Positions 26,067 to 34,166 of a stretch of DNA of 64,000 nt are shown here, one piece after another. Positions within the stretch are counted from its first letter, which is position 1, and every line of letters starts with the position of its first letter. A program made the translations under genes and the position numbers. Below the pieces are notes generated by a model that was not told the origin of the DNA, made no database searches, and was given only the letters and a program-made list of their open reading frames with translations. Origin of the DNA: Poriferisodalis sp026713105 (GTDB lineage Bacteria > Actinomycetota > Acidimicrobiia > Acidimicrobiales > Poriferisodalaceae); NCBI GenBank assembly GCA_965115995.1, contig OZ220472.1:1860001-1924000 (forward strand). The letters run 5' to 3'.

Positions 26067-27371
26067 CTATCGACGCGCCGTCTCAGCGTCGCCCGCCGAG
26101 GCGACGCTTCCCGCCGGTGCGCCAGGCGCTGCTCGCCCGTGTTCCTCACTCTCGCCGGCGGCGTGCTCGGAGATGCCGAAGTGCAGCACTGCGGCCACGA
26201 CGGCGAGAGCGGCGGCCAGCCACCACCACAGGTCGTAGGAACCGGTGATCTCGCGCGCCAGCCCAGCCCCATAGGCCCCGCCAAAGGCGCCCAGTTGGTG
26301 GCTCAGGAAGACGAATCCGAACAGCGTGCCGGAGTTGCGCGCGCCGAACTGCCCCAGCACGATCCCGGAGGTGAGCGGGACGCTGGCGAGCCACACAACC
26401 CCCAAAGCCAGCCCGAATCCCAGCGCCAGGACCGGCGTAGCGGGCAGCAGGACCAGGCCGGCGAACAGCACGGCACGGGTGCAGTAGATGATGATGAGCA
26501 AGCGGCTCTTGTCGATCCGCGCCCCTGCGAGTCCGGCGCCGAAAGCGCCGAAGATGTTGGTCAGCCCGATGAGCGCCAGCGAGAGCGTGGCGATACCGGA
26601 GCTGAGACCGGCCTCGGTCAGCGACTTCGGCAGATGCAGGCCGACGAAGGTGACGTGGAATCCGCAGACGAAAAAGGCGCAGTTGAGCCTGAGGTAGCCA
26701 CGATGTCGGCTGGCGCGGCTCAGCACGGAACGCAGCGGCTCGTGATATTCGTCGGCGCCATGGCCTGCTGATGCAGACGGATCGCGAACATCGAGATCGG
26801 CGGTCGGGCCGGCTGAGCGAGCCGGCGCCGTACGCAGCGGCCGCATCACCGTCACGATGGACGCAGCGATGATCGCCAGCAATGTCAGCGTTGTGCGCCA
26901 GCCGAGCGTGCCGATGAGCGCACCGGCCAAAGGCACGAGCACGAAATGGCCGAACGACCCGAACGCGGTGGCAGTCCCGAGCGCCACCGAGCGCCGCTGC
27001 TCGTCCACCAGCTTGCCCATCGCGGCCAGCACGATGGCAAACGAAGCCGCCGACATGCCGAACCCGGTCACGAATCCGCCACCGAGGTACAGGCCCAACG
27101 GACCCGACGCGCCTGCCATCACCATCAGCCCCGCGGCGTAGGTCAGCGCGCCGCCCAGCAAGACTCGGGCAGAGCCGAAGCGGTCGGCAATGGTGCCGGC
27201 GAGTGGCTGGCCCAAGCCCCAGATCAGGTTCTGGAGGGCGACGGTCAGCCCGACAGTGTCGATGCCGACGCCGAGCGTCGCGTCGATCTCGTCGGGAAAG
27301 AGCCCCATCGTGGCTCGCACGCCCAAGGTGACCGCTGTCACGATGCTGCCAGCGACGATCACCGCCGTCAT
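26067..27371 (-). CDS. Major facilitator superfamily transporter
   Basis: This 434-residue permease has twelve hydrophobic segments in two halves. The first half includes the MFS loop motif GTIADRFGSARV after the second helix. A hydrophilic loop of about 30 residues (PTADLDVRDPSAS) divides the halves, and the C-terminus is short and acidic. I choose the ATG at 27371: a GGAG lies four bases upstream and the first transmembrane helix begins directly after it; a GTG nine codons earlier lacks such a site. The layout resembles monocarboxylate/oxalate-type MFS carriers, but substrate cannot be assigned. The downstream TDO-like gene, 16 bases away, may act on the same compound. Confidence 0.85.
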   Translation of the reverse strand: MTAVIVAGSIVTAVTLGVRATMGLFPDEIDATLGVGIDTVGLTVALQNLIWGLGQPLAGTIADRFGSARVLLGGALTYAAGLMVMAGASGPLGLYLGGGFVTGFGMSAASFAIVLAAMGKLVDEQRRSVALGTATAFGSFGHFVLVPLAGALIGTLGWRTTLTLLAIIAASIVTVMRPLRTAPARSAGPTADLDVRDPSASAGHGADEYHEPLRSVLSRASRHRGYLRLNCAFFVCGFHVTFVGLHLPKSLTEAGLSSGIATLSLALIGLTNIFGAFGAGLAGARIDKSRLLIIIYCTRAVLFAGLVLLPATPVLALGFGLALGVVWLASVPLTSGIVLGQFGARNSGTLFGFVFLSHQLGAFGGAYGAGLAREITGSYDLWWWLAAALAVVAAVLHFGISEHAAGESEEHGRAAPGAPAGSVASAGDAETARR

Positions 27372-27444
27372 CGAACTCCGACCGGGAGCGGCGCGCACCG
27401 AGTCAGGTTAGGGGCCTGTTCATGTGATGCGGAAATCGTTGAGG

Positions 27445-27861
27445 TCAGAGCGAACCCCGGGGCACGATCCACTCGGTCGGCTGGCCAGTCACCGCAGCAA
27501 TGAGTTCGTAGTCGGCGTCGTAGTGAAGGACCGTCAGGCCGTTGCGCTCGGCGACTGCGGCGATCAACAAGTCCGGCAGTGCGACCCTGTGCTGACCGCG
27601 TCGCGCTAGCTGATGCTGAATTTCCAGCGCCCGCGAGGTGATCACCTCGGTGATCGGAAACGACGTCATGGCGCGACGTTCCGCTGCGATCGACTCGTAG
27701 TCGTGCAGTGAGCGAGCGCTGTACAGGACCTCAAGATCGACGATGGGACATGTCGCCACGTACCCGTCGACAATCAGAGGCGAGAGGCGGTTCGCGACCT
27801 CGTCATGGTGCATGCGCGCCAGCGCGCTCTTGTCCGCCAGGAACAGCGGTCTCAACGCCAC
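27445..27861 (-). CDS. vapC: VapC-type PIN-domain toxin
   Basis: This 138-residue PIN-domain ribonuclease is encoded immediately after its antitoxin. The acidic residues expected for metal binding are D10 (LADKSAL), E44 (VDLEVLYSAR), D97 (ALPDLLIAAVA) and D115/D117 (HYDADYELI). The layout matches the mycobacterial VapC type that cuts tRNA or the 23S sarcin-ricin loop; the target here is unknown. Its GTG start lies ten bases inside the end of the antitoxin gene. It runs toward the MFS gene, with 73 bases between. This is the second PIN toxin in the window and is only distantly similar to the first. Confidence 0.88.
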   Translation of the reverse strand: MALRPLFLADKSALARMHHDEVANRLSPLIVDGYVATCPIVDLEVLYSARSLHDYESIAAERRAMTSFPITEVITSRALEIQHQLARRGQHRVALPDLLIAAVAERNGLTVLHYDADYELIAAVTGQPTEWIVPRGSL

Positions 27862-28058
27862 GCGGCGGCCATCACGCCTTCATCGGCAAGATCTGTGCCA
27901 TCAAGGTCCGTGAGACGGCGTACGTGCCTGAGGCGCAACTCTGCCTCCACGGTATGCCGTAACGCGGCATTCACGGTGTCCTTCATGGTGGCGGCGCCGG
28001 TCACCTGCCGTGCCTGTTCCAGCAGTGCGTCGTCGATGTCAATGAGCCGCTTCGTCAC
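27852..28058 (-). CDS. vapB: VapB-type antitoxin
   Basis: This 68-residue antitoxin has the VapB opening MTKRLIDIDDALLEQARQVTG, followed by a helix (MKDTVNAALRHTVEAEL) of the ribbon-helix-helix type and an Arg/Asp-rich tail that would occupy the toxin active site. The start is GTG at 28058. A -10-like TATACT ends eight bases upstream, so the mRNA may be leaderless or nearly so. A 14-bp perfect palindrome overlies the expected -35 region, a fitting place for VapB-VapC autorepression. Confidence 0.85.
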   Translation of the reverse strand: MTKRLIDIDDALLEQARQVTGAATMKDTVNAALRHTVEAELRLRHVRRLTDLDGTDLADEGVMAAAWR

Positions 28059-28065
28059 GAGCGGC

Positions 28066-28099
28066 AGTATATCCAGATGATCGGTTTGATATATATCAA
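28066..28099 (-). promoter_or_regulatory. Candidate vapBC promoter with palindromic operator
   Basis: On the minus strand a TATACT hexamer occupies 28071-28066, placing transcription start near 28059, next to the vapB GTG at 28058. The perfect 14-bp palindrome TTGATATATATCAA at 28086-28099 covers the position where a -35 box would lie, so binding there would block polymerase. No consensus -35 is present. Confidence 0.5.
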
Positions 28100-28118
28100 T
28101 CGATGCATCACCGCTGGA

Positions 28119-28165
28119 ATTATATGTAATATATCGTATATTATTAGGCGGTCATTACATATAAT
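28119..28165. promoter_or_regulatory. AT-rich 12-bp inverted repeat
   Basis: ATTATATGTAAT at 28119-28130 is matched by its exact complement ATTACATATAAT at 28154-28165, 23 bases apart. The surrounding 100 bases are far more AT-rich than the rest of the window. It lies between vapB and the divergent HNH gene and could be a protein-binding site or the remnant end of a mobile element. Confidence 0.55.
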
Positions 28166-28237
28166 CTGAATTGTGGTGAATCCACCAGCCGTCACGCCCG
28201 CATCGCACAATTTCCTGAGATTTGTGCGCGCGAGTGT

Positions 28238-28273
28238 TTGTTTTTCGTTACAAACGTGTGTATGCTCTGTTCA
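28238..28273 (+). promoter_or_regulatory. Sigma-70-like leaderless promoter of the HNH gene
   Basis: TTGTTT at 28238-28243 and TATGCT at 28261-28266 are spaced by exactly 17 bases. Transcription would begin about seven bases after the -10 box, at the ATG at 28273 itself, which predicts a leaderless mRNA; no ribosome-binding site is present, in agreement with that. Confidence 0.6.
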
Positions 28274-29748
28274 TGTTCGGCGATGTCGTGCGAGAACTCG
28301 CTCCCGGCTGTGCGGAGGTGCCTGAGGCCGGCGTCGACACTGCGTCTGGGTGGCCCCCTGCCGTCGGGTCGGCGTGGCCGGACCCGACTGCGGTGTGGAC
28401 CGGCGGCGAATTGGGGCCATTCGAAGATGCAACCGGTTCGGCCGGCTGTCGCAGCAGATCGCTGGGCGCGGTCTCGGCCCCAGCGGTTGGCGAGCAGCGC
28501 GATGGCGCCGCTGACGGCGCGATTGTCGGCGGCAACGCGGCGAGTTACGATGCCGCCCTGGATACGCTGAATGTCGACGAGCTCACGGATCTGCTGGTCG
28601 AGTTGACCGCCGAGCGTGCCCGCGTCGAGGGCCGCTATCTGGCGGCGGTGGGCGAGATGGCGTCGCGTTACGGCGCACAAGCCGCTGCGTATGTGCTGCG
28701 CGACCAGACACGCATGAACTGCGCGCAGGCCCGCAGCGAGACCCGCCTCGCCGAAAGCCTGGTCTCCGAGGGCTTCACCGACACGCTCGACGCAATGCAA
28801 GCCGGCGAGATCCACATGTCCCACGCCAAAGTGATCGCCCGCGAAGCACCCAAGAAGCACCGCCGCAGCGAAGACGACTTCCTCGAACTGGCCCGGACGT
28901 ATCCCTCCGACACGATTGCCCGGCACCCGCTCGCGAACTACAGCTTGGCGATCGCAGACGAACTGGCGGCCGAGGCTGCCGCCAAGGATCTCAGCCCCAT
29001 CGACGCCGAACTGGCATTGCAGCGTCATGAGCGTTCGGCGTCGCTGCGGATGGGCGACGACGGCATGTGGCACCTGCGCGGCAAGCTCGATTTCCTCACA
29101 GGACGCCAGCTCAGCGAGGCCCTGCAGGCTGCGGTGCGTTCGATGCGCCGACGCCATGCTGAAGACAACCCTGACGACAGTTGCGACGGCGACGCTCCGT
29201 CTCGAGCACAGCTCACTGCGGATGCACTGTGCGAGCTGCTGCTGGGCAACGAATCCGCCCGGCGCGCTGCAACCAATCTGCTCATCATCGCCGACTACGA
29301 CTTGACCAGCGACCGGCTCGCCAACCCCCGCCTCGACGACGGCACTCCCCTATCGGCGCAGATGCTCGTCGAGTACGGCGTGAACGCCAAGGTGCTGCCG
29401 GCCATGTTCTCGGCTGACTGGTCGCAGCTTGCGCTGGGGCGCACACGCAACGCCAACGACGCCCAACGGCTCGTGCTCGCAGCACGCGACCGCGGCTGCA
29501 TCGGCTGCGAGCTCAGCTCCGAGCACACCCAAGCCCACCACATCGACTACTACGACAACGGCGGCCTCACCGACATCCCCAACCTCGCATCGCTCTGCGA
29601 ACCATGCCACAAAGACCTCCACACCCGCGGCCGCAAAATCCGCACCGCATGCGACGGCCGCCCCCGACTCCAACCACCCGAGCCCCGCAACGCCGACCCA
29701 CCCGGTCGCGAATCCAGCAGTGCACGCGTCGCTGCACGGAGTCCCTGA
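28273..29748 (+). CDS. DUF222 / 13E12-repeat HNH endonuclease
   Basis: This 491-residue protein belongs to the actinobacterial 13E12-repeat family, which is often present in many copies per genome. A helical DUF222-like domain covers roughly residues 95-330 (LTAERARVEGRYLAAV, RSETRLAESLV, SHAKVIAREAPKKH). The C-terminal HNH nuclease starts near residue 408: CIGC, then HHIDYYDNGG, an Asn in IPNLASL and CEPCHKDLH, with two CxxC pairs that would hold zinc. The ATG at 28273 is favoured over a GTG 17 codons earlier because a well-spaced promoter ends exactly there. Family members are thought to be mobile or nicking nucleases, but their role is largely unknown. Confidence 0.88.
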   Translation: MFGDVVRELAPGCAEVPEAGVDTASGWPPAVGSAWPDPTAVWTGGELGPFEDATGSAGCRSRSLGAVSAPAVGEQRDGAADGAIVGGNAASYDAALDTLNVDELTDLLVELTAERARVEGRYLAAVGEMASRYGAQAAAYVLRDQTRMNCAQARSETRLAESLVSEGFTDTLDAMQAGEIHMSHAKVIAREAPKKHRRSEDDFLELARTYPSDTIARHPLANYSLAIADELAAEAAAKDLSPIDAELALQRHERSASLRMGDDGMWHLRGKLDFLTGRQLSEALQAAVRSMRRRHAEDNPDDSCDGDAPSRAQLTADALCELLLGNESARRAATNLLIIADYDLTSDRLANPRLDDGTPLSAQMLVEYGVNAKVLPAMFSADWSQLALGRTRNANDAQRLVLAARDRGCIGCELSSEHTQAHHIDYYDNGGLTDIPNLASLCEPCHKDLHTRGRKIRTACDGRPRLQPPEPRNADPPGRESSSARVAARSP

Positions 29749-29846
29749 CGGCGCTCGGCCAGCCGGCGGGCACCGGTAACCGGTCCAACGAGCCGTCATC
29801 GTTGGCAGAACGGATGCCCTGCAGCACTCAGCCCATGCGCCGAAGA

Positions 29847-30773
29847 TCAGTAACGGGCGCGGGGGTGTGCTTGGCGGTATACCTCGGTCAGCCGTTCCTG
29901 GGACACGGCGGTGTAGCGCTGTGTGCTCGAGATGGAGGCGTGGCCCAGCAGCTCCTGCACGCTGCGGATGTCCGCGCCGCCGTCGAGCATGTGCGTGGCG
30001 CACGAATGGCGCAGCACGTGGGTCGTCAGCTGGTCGGGTCCGAGACCGACACGGTCTCCGTGACGGCGCACGATCAGCCACACGCCTTGGCGCGTTATCC
30101 GCCGTCCCCGAGCGTTGAGGAACAGCGCTGCGGCATCGTCGCGGGTGCGCCAGGCGGACGGTTCAACCGCACCGCGTCCAGCGCCGCTCAGCCACTCCCC
30201 CACGGCATCGGCGGCGTGACGCCCCACCGGCACGACCCGCTCCTTGCCGCCCTTGCCCCACACCCGCATGAGCCGCTCGTCGAGGTCGACGTCGCCCAGC
30301 GACAGCGCCGCCAGCTCGCTCGCCCGCAGGCCCATGCCGTACAACACCTCGAGCATCGCCCGGTCTCGCCGCGCCAGCGGGCTGTCGCCCACCGGTGAGG
30401 CCAGCAGCCCGAAGATCTGGTCGCGCCGCAATGCCCGGGGCAGGCCGGCAGGTGCACGGGGCATGTCGAGCGCACCGGCGGGATCGGTCGAGGCCAAGTC
30501 CTCGGCCACCAGGAACCGGTAGAGACCGCGCAGGCTGACCGCAGCCCGAGCCGCAGTCGAAGCTGCCCGACCGAGATCGTCGCGCAGGTGCGCCAAGTAG
30601 GCCGCAATGTCCGCGGAGCTGGCGCCGAGCAAATCGGTACCTCGTGCCTCGAGCCACGCCGCGAAACCGGCGAGGTCGGCGCGGTACGACGCTACGGTTC
30701 GCGCTGACCGTCCCCGCTCGTTCGACAACCAGCCCAGATAGTCCTCGGCTTCCATGGCCAGGGCAGCGGGCAT
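29847..30773 (-). CDS. xerD: Tyrosine recombinase XerD
   Basis: This 308-residue site-specific recombinase would resolve chromosome dimers at dif with a XerC partner. The N-terminal SAM-like DNA-binding domain covers about residues 7-90. The catalytic set is complete: R150 (GLRASEL), K174 (GKGGKER), H252 and R255 (HVLRHS), H278 (GHASIS) and the nucleophile Y287 (STQRYTAV). Length and position (64 bases downstream of pyrG on the same strand) match the conserved housekeeping copy in actinobacteria and not a phage integrase. Confidence 0.92.
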   Translation of the reverse strand: MPAALAMEAEDYLGWLSNERGRSARTVASYRADLAGFAAWLEARGTDLLGASSADIAAYLAHLRDDLGRAASTAARAAVSLRGLYRFLVAEDLASTDPAGALDMPRAPAGLPRALRRDQIFGLLASPVGDSPLARRDRAMLEVLYGMGLRASELAALSLGDVDLDERLMRVWGKGGKERVVPVGRHAADAVGEWLSGAGRGAVEPSAWRTRDDAAALFLNARGRRITRQGVWLIVRRHGDRVGLGPDQLTTHVLRHSCATHMLDGGADIRSVQELLGHASISSTQRYTAVSQERLTEVYRQAHPRARY

Positions 30774-30837
30774 CGCCTATCCAATGTGCCAGCCTGCGCC
30801 GACACGGGTCAAGAACGCACCAGAGCGAAACGCTGGT

Positions 30838-32502
30838 CTAGGCCAGCGGTTCAGCGCCCAGCGGCCCGGTTCCAGAAGATGCCGGCAGCAGCTGCGGGTT
30901 GCGTCCCTCGGCACGAGCCAGTGCGGCGCCCACCAGACCGCAGAACAGCGGGGCGGGGCGGTTCGGCCGGCTCTTGAATTCCGGGTGTGCTTGGGTGCCC
31001 ACCCAGAAGGCGTGACCGTCCAGCTCGATGAACTCCGCCAACCGCCCGTCGGGCGACAGCCCGCTGCACTGCAGGCCGCCTTGCTCCATCCGCTGGCGAT
31101 AGGTGCTGTTCACCTCGTAGCGGTGCCGGTGACGCTCGTTGACCAGCGTGTCGCCGTACATGGCGGCCACACGGCTGCGCGGCGCCAGCCGGGCCACATA
31201 GGCACCGAGCCGCATCGTGCCGCCCTTGTCCTGGATGCCTCGCTGCGCATGCATGAGATCAATGACCGGGTGCAGCGTGTTGGCATCAAACTCGGTCGAG
31301 TTGGCACCCAGCAGGCCCAGCTCGTTGCGGCAGAACTCGATGACCATGACCTGCAGTCCCAAGCACAGCCCCAAGCACGGGATGTCGTGCTCGCGCGAGT
31401 AGGCAGCCGCAGCGATCTTGCCTTCGATGCCGCGCGAGCCGAACCCTCCCGGGATCACCATTCCGTCGAGGTGCCGCAGCCTCCCCGCGGCGAGCAGGCC
31501 CTCAATCTCGGGGGAGTGAATCCACTCGATGTCGACCTCCACGCCGTGGTAGGAGGCCGCATGGCGCAGCGCCTCCACGACGGACAGGTAGGCATCGGGC
31601 AGGGTCACGTACTTGCCGATAATGCCGATGCGCACCTTCGCCTGGGGAGCTTTGATGCGTGCGAGCATCGCTTCCCACTCGGCCAGGTCGGGCTCGACGT
31701 CTTCGAATCCAAGGATCCCGCACAGGAAACTGTCGAGTCCCTCGGCGCGCAGCACCATCGGGATCTCATAGAGGACCGACGAGTCTGGGGCGTTTACCAC
31801 GCCAGCGAGCTCGACATCGCTGAGATTGGAGATTTTGTTGCGCAGGCCGTCCTCGATGGGACCTTCGCTGCGCAGCACGATGGCGTCGGGCTGCACGCCG
31901 CGACTGCGCAGCTCGGTGACCGAGTGCTGGGTGGGCTTGGTCTTCTGCTCGCCCGACGGGCCGATGAACGGCACCAGCGTGACATGCACGTAGCAGATGT
32001 TCTGCCGGCCGACCTCGAGACGCATCTGACGGATCGCCTCCAAGAACGGCAGGATCTCGATGTCGCCGACCGTGCCGCCTACCTCGGTGATGACCACGTC
32101 TACGTCGCTGTTGGCGAGCTTGCGGATGCGCTCTTTGATCTCGTCGGTGATGTGCGGGATGACCTGCACCGTGCGGCCCAGGTATTCGCCCCGCCGCTCA
32201 TCGGCGAGCACCTTCTGGTAGATCGAACCGGTCGTCGCATTCGAGTCGCGCGTCAGCGATACGTCGATGAACCGCTCGTAATGACCGAGATCGAGATCGG
32301 TCTCGCCGCCGTCGTCGGTGACGAACACTTCGCCGTGCTCGTAGGGGTTGAGGGTGCCGGGGTCGACGTTGATGTACGGGTCCAGCTTCTGCATGGTGAC
32401 CCGCAAGCCGCGGGCAGCGAGCAGGCGGCCGAGCGACGCTGCGGTGAGCCCCTTGCCGAGCGAGCTGGCAACTCCACCGGTGACGAAAATGTGCTTAGCC
32501 AC
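30838..32502 (-). CDS. pyrG: CTP synthase
   Basis: This 554-residue enzyme makes CTP from UTP, using ATP and ammonia from glutamine. The N-terminal synthetase domain opens KHIFVTGGVASSLGKG (P-loop near residue 10) and contains DPYINVDPGT. The C-terminal class I glutaminase domain has the oxyanion GGFGSRG, the nucleophile Cys in CLGLCLGLQ and the His-Glu pair in HPEFKSRP. The start is GTG, supported by family consensus beginning at residue 2. Length is normal. It is probably co-transcribed with xerD downstream. Confidence 0.96.
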   Translation of the reverse strand: MAKHIFVTGGVASSLGKGLTAASLGRLLAARGLRVTMQKLDPYINVDPGTLNPYEHGEVFVTDDGGETDLDLGHYERFIDVSLTRDSNATTGSIYQKVLADERRGEYLGRTVQVIPHITDEIKERIRKLANSDVDVVITEVGGTVGDIEILPFLEAIRQMRLEVGRQNICYVHVTLVPFIGPSGEQKTKPTQHSVTELRSRGVQPDAIVLRSEGPIEDGLRNKISNLSDVELAGVVNAPDSSVLYEIPMVLRAEGLDSFLCGILGFEDVEPDLAEWEAMLARIKAPQAKVRIGIIGKYVTLPDAYLSVVEALRHAASYHGVEVDIEWIHSPEIEGLLAAGRLRHLDGMVIPGGFGSRGIEGKIAAAAYSREHDIPCLGLCLGLQVMVIEFCRNELGLLGANSTEFDANTLHPVIDLMHAQRGIQDKGGTMRLGAYVARLAPRSRVAAMYGDTLVNERHRHRYEVNSTYRQRMEQGGLQCSGLSPDGRLAEFIELDGHAFWVGTQAHPEFKSRPNRPAPLFCGLVGAALARAEGRNPQLLPASSGTGPLGAEPLA

Positions 32503-32650
32503 GCGGTTGTCGGGGTGATCTCTGGAGCATGTGTCATCAAGCTACCGTCGCATCGGACCGTGTTGGCTGATCCCTGCGAGCGTCTGGCGACTGCTCACCG
32601 AGTCCGCTGGGATCGTCGTTCCGACAGGGCAACCAACCGGACGGGACAAC

Positions 32651-34123
32651 ATGAACGACACACCAGACGAATCAACCGGGGCGCCGGCAGACCTCTTGGT
32701 GCATGACGCCGCATTGGTGGCGACTTGTGACGACCAGCACCGTGAGATCAGCGGCGGCTGGGTCGCCGTGACCGGCGGGTTCATCAGTGCCATCGGGGGT
32801 GCCGCCGATCCGCCTCCGGCGGCGAGGGAGCGCATCGACGCCGCAGGCTGCCTAGTGACGCCTGGGCTCATCAACACCCACCATCACATGTACCAGAACC
32901 TCACTCGCTCGTACGCGCCGGCACTTCGGGGCGGGCTGTTCGACTGGTTGACCACGCTGTACCCACTGTGGGCGCGGCTCGATGAGCACGGCGCGTATCT
33001 GTCCGCATGGGTGGGTCTCGCCGAGCTGGCGCTGGGCGGCTGCACCACCAGCACTGACCATCTGTATGTGCACCCGCGGGGTGCCGGTGACTTGATCGCA
33101 GCAGAGATCGGTGCGGCGACCGAGCTGGGCATGCGGTTCCATCCCACCCGCGGCTCGATGTCGCTGGGCGAATCAGACGGTGGGCTGCCCCCCGATGAGG
33201 TGTGCCAATCGCCCGAGGAGATCTTGCAGGATTCCGAGCGCCTCGTTGCCGCCCATCACGACCGTTCGCCGAACGCGATGGTCCGGATCGCATTGGCGCC
33301 GTGCTCACCGTTCTCGGTCTCTACTGAGCTGATGACGGCCACCGCCGAGCTGGCTGAACGCCTCGACGTGCGGTTGCACACGCATCTCGCGGAAGATCCC
33401 GGCGAGGACGGGTTCTGCTTGGAAATGTTCGGCATGCGGCCGGTGGACTACTTCGAGCACTGCGGCTGGGGTTCAGATCGCTCGTGGATCGCGCACGGCG
33501 TGCAGCCCAACCCCGCCGAGATAGCGCGGCTGGGTTCCTGGGGCACCGGAGTGGCGCACTGCCCGAGTTCCAACCTGCTGCTCGGCGTGGGGCTGGCGCC
33601 GGTGCGCGAGCTGCGAGCCGCCGGAGTTCCCGTCGGCCTCGGCGTGGACGGCTCGGCCAGTACCGATTCGGCATCGATGTGGACCGAAGCACGCAACGCC
33701 CTGCTCGTGGGGCGCCTACGCGACGGCCAGCGACACTTGAGCGCCGAGCAAGGCCTCGACAGCGGCAGGACCGGCGACGGCAACGACAACTCGGGACTGG
33801 CCGATTCGGTGTACTTCTCCGCTCGCGACGTCCTGGAGGTCGCGACCCGTGGCAGTGCGGGCTGCCTTGGCCGGGCGGGCGAGATCGGCGAGCTGTCGGC
33901 CGGCGCGTGCGGCGATCTGGTCGTGTGGGAACTCAGCGGCCCGGCGTTCGCCGGCGCGCTGTCAGATCCGATCGAGGCTTGGCTGCGGTGCGGACCGTTG
34001 TCGGCCCGCGACACGATCGTGGCCGGGCGCCCGGTCGTGTCCGGCGGCCAGATCGTTCACCCCAGCCTCGGCGAACGCCTGGCCGAGCACCGCTTGTGCG
34101 CCGCTGCCATGCAGCGGGCATGA
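32651..34123 (+). CDS. Amidohydrolase, 8-oxoguanine deaminase / AtzB-like
   Basis: This 490-residue metal-dependent hydrolase belongs to the cytosine-deaminase-like amidohydrolase branch. The first metal site is NTHHHMYQNLTRS (the extra His and the YQNLTR wording are typical of 8-oxoguanine deaminases and hydroxyatrazine ethylaminohydrolases). The His of THLAED, the His of WIAHGV and the Asp of GVDGSAS follow in the usual order. The ATG at 32651 is chosen because homology begins soon after it (DLLVHDAALVAT), although no ribosome-binding site is evident. It is the only plus-strand gene in this region, inserted between pyrG and the MraY-like gene. The reaction would be deamination of an oxidised or modified purine; substrate is inferred from family. 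Confidence 0.8.
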   Translation: MNDTPDESTGAPADLLVHDAALVATCDDQHREISGGWVAVTGGFISAIGGAADPPPAARERIDAAGCLVTPGLINTHHHMYQNLTRSYAPALRGGLFDWLTTLYPLWARLDEHGAYLSAWVGLAELALGGCTTSTDHLYVHPRGAGDLIAAEIGAATELGMRFHPTRGSMSLGESDGGLPPDEVCQSPEEILQDSERLVAAHHDRSPNAMVRIALAPCSPFSVSTELMTATAELAERLDVRLHTHLAEDPGEDGFCLEMFGMRPVDYFEHCGWGSDRSWIAHGVQPNPAEIARLGSWGTGVAHCPSSNLLLGVGLAPVRELRAAGVPVGLGVDGSASTDSASMWTEARNALLVGRLRDGQRHLSAEQGLDSGRTGDGNDNSGLADSVYFSARDVLEVATRGSAGCLGRAGEIGELSAGACGDLVVWELSGPAFAGALSDPIEAWLRCGPLSARDTIVAGRPVVSGGQIVHPSLGERLAEHRLCAAAMQRA

Positions 34124-34155
34124 GACCCAGCGCCGCTGCCATGCAGCGGGCATGA
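34098..34155. repeat. Duplicated 26-bp hairpin unit at a convergent gene end
   Basis: An identical 26-bp sequence occurs at 34098-34123 and 34130-34155. Each copy contains CCGCTGC-CAT-GCAGCGG, which can fold as a 7-bp stem with a 3-base loop. The first copy includes the last codons and stop of the amidohydrolase, and the second repeats them in frame. The pair sits between convergent genes and may act as a transcription terminator, though no T-run follows. Confidence 0.65.
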
Positions 34156-34166
34156 CGGATGGAGAC

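Noticed and set aside
28222..28272. Earlier GTG start for the HNH gene
   Set aside because: It would lie inside or before the promoter whose -10 box is at 28261-28266, so the transcript would not include it.
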